From: a candidate division CSSED10-310 bacterium
Lineage (GTDB): Bacteria; CSSED10-310; JAFGDC01
Direction: 5' to 3'
Assembly: GCA_016932295.1 (NCBI GenBank)
Contig: JAFGDC010000502.1
Location: forward strand, 1 to 7,494
Length of the DNA: 7,494 nt
A program made the translations under genes and the position numbers. This document shows, piece after piece, positions 6,971 through 7,494 of the stretch. Each line of letters starts with the position of its first letter. Position 1 is the stretch's first letter. Under the pieces are notes generated by a model. That model ran no database searches. It saw only the letters and a program-made list of their open reading frames with translations, and was not told the DNA's origin.

Positions 6971-7494
6971 TCAGTCCAGGATCTCGACCCCCAACCCGTC
7001 GGTCACTTCACCCACCAACCAGCACGGTTCACCGCTGTCGTTGAACATTGTCAGCGCGGAATCCGCCTGGTCGCCGGGTACGGCCACCAGCAGGCCTCCC
7101 GAGGTTTCGGGAGTGTAGAGCAATTGCCGCAGCTCCTCCTCCACGTTTCCCGTGAACCGCACGTGGCGCTCATAGGCACGCTGATTGCGGCATGTTCCTC
7201 CGGGGAAAAGCCATTGGCCGGCATAGTCCCGGGCGCCGTCCAGGAAGGGCAGGCAGCGGTGATGGAAGCGCAGGAGCGCACGGCTGCCTTCCGCCATCTC
7301 CCAGGCGGCGCCGATGACGGCGAAACCGGTCACGTCGGTGCAGGCATGTACGGTGAAATGATCCAGAATCCTGACCGCACCCCGGTTGAGGCGGCTCATA
7401 CTCTCCACGGCGGCGGCCACGTGCGTCGGTGTAGCCATGTCTCCCTTGGCGGCGGTGGTGATGATACCGACGCCGAGCGGCTTGGTGAGCAGCA
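6971..7494 (-). CDS. selD: Selenide, water dikinase (selenophosphate synthase), C-terminal part
   Basis: SelD makes selenophosphate from selenide and ATP, the selenium donor for selenocysteine and for selenouridine in tRNA. The window holds about 173 codons of the C-terminal half; the frame stays open to the edge, and the residues before the first internal Met read LLTKPLGVGIITTAAKGD, a SelD signature, so that Met is not the start. Further signatures are HACTDVTGF, the FPGGTCRN motif, and TPETSGGLLVAVP near the end. The usual length is about 340 residues, so the N-terminal half, with the active-site Cys or selenocysteine and the nucleotide-binding lysine, lies beyond 7494. No break is visible. 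The gene converges with the glycosylase and does not share its promoter; partner genes such as selA, selB or mnmH would be sought to the right. Confidence 0.96.
   Translation of the reverse strand, partial: LLTKPLGVGIITTAAKGDMATPTHVAAAVESMSRLNRGAVRILDHFTVHACTDVTGFAVIGAAWEMAEGSRALLRFHHRCLPFLDGARDYAGQWLFPGGTCRNQRAYERHVRFTGNVEEELRQLLYTPETSGGLLVAVPGDQADSALTMFNDSGEPCWLVGEVTDGLGVEILD

Noticed and set aside
7436..7438. Start of SelD at the internal Met codon
   Set aside because: The frame continues upstream to the window edge with conserved SelD residues, so the gene is truncated by the window rather than starting here.
1..7494. A new multi-gene system such as defence, secretion or mobile element
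   Set aside because: The genes are in separate transcription units with unrelated housekeeping, signalling and surface roles; there is no integrase, transposase, nuclease cassette or toxin-antitoxin pair.

Overview
This is a moderately GC-rich bacterial segment with normal coding density after the first 650 bases. No gene identifies the lineage. The first gene encodes a secreted protein with a long Thr/Pro-rich stalk and an IPSTG-hydrophobic-Arg tail. That architecture is common in uncultured candidate phyla and in Chloroflexota-like genomes; this is an impression from protein style, not a taxonomic placement. A selD gene shows that the organism makes selenophosphate.

Layout. Positions 22-405 hold a degenerate non-coding tandem repeat with an 87-bp period, whose best copies can fold into a small bulged hairpin. 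A leader with a possible extended -10 element and a clear ribosome binding site precedes a 700-residue surface protein (650-2752), made of a signal peptide, a predicted beta-rich body, a Thr/Pro stalk and a sortase-like C-terminal signal. After a 198-bp spacer comes a two-gene operon: a soluble four-PAS histidine kinase (2951-5539) and, 5 bp later, a single-domain response regulator (5545-5970). Kinase and regulator are almost certainly cognate partners. The regulator has no output domain, so the signal must leave by protein contact or phosphotransfer. The next 91-bp gap holds a perfect 18-bp palindrome and a good sigma70-type promoter. These lead into a MutY-like DNA glycosylase (6062-6946) that lacks the iron-sulfur cysteines and has Glu where the catalytic Asp is expected. 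On the opposite strand, converging with 24 bp between the stop codons, is the C-terminal half of selenide, water dikinase (SelD), cut by the window edge.

The genes form four independent transcription units (surface protein; kinase and regulator; glycosylase; selD) and I see no evidence that they form one system. I found no CRISPR array, transposase, integrase, tRNA, rRNA or recognisable defence system. The points most worth a second look are the hairpin-bearing repeat, the unusual glycosylase active site with the palindrome upstream of it, the in-frame duplication of a PAS domain in the kinase, and the IPSTG tail in search of its processing enzyme.
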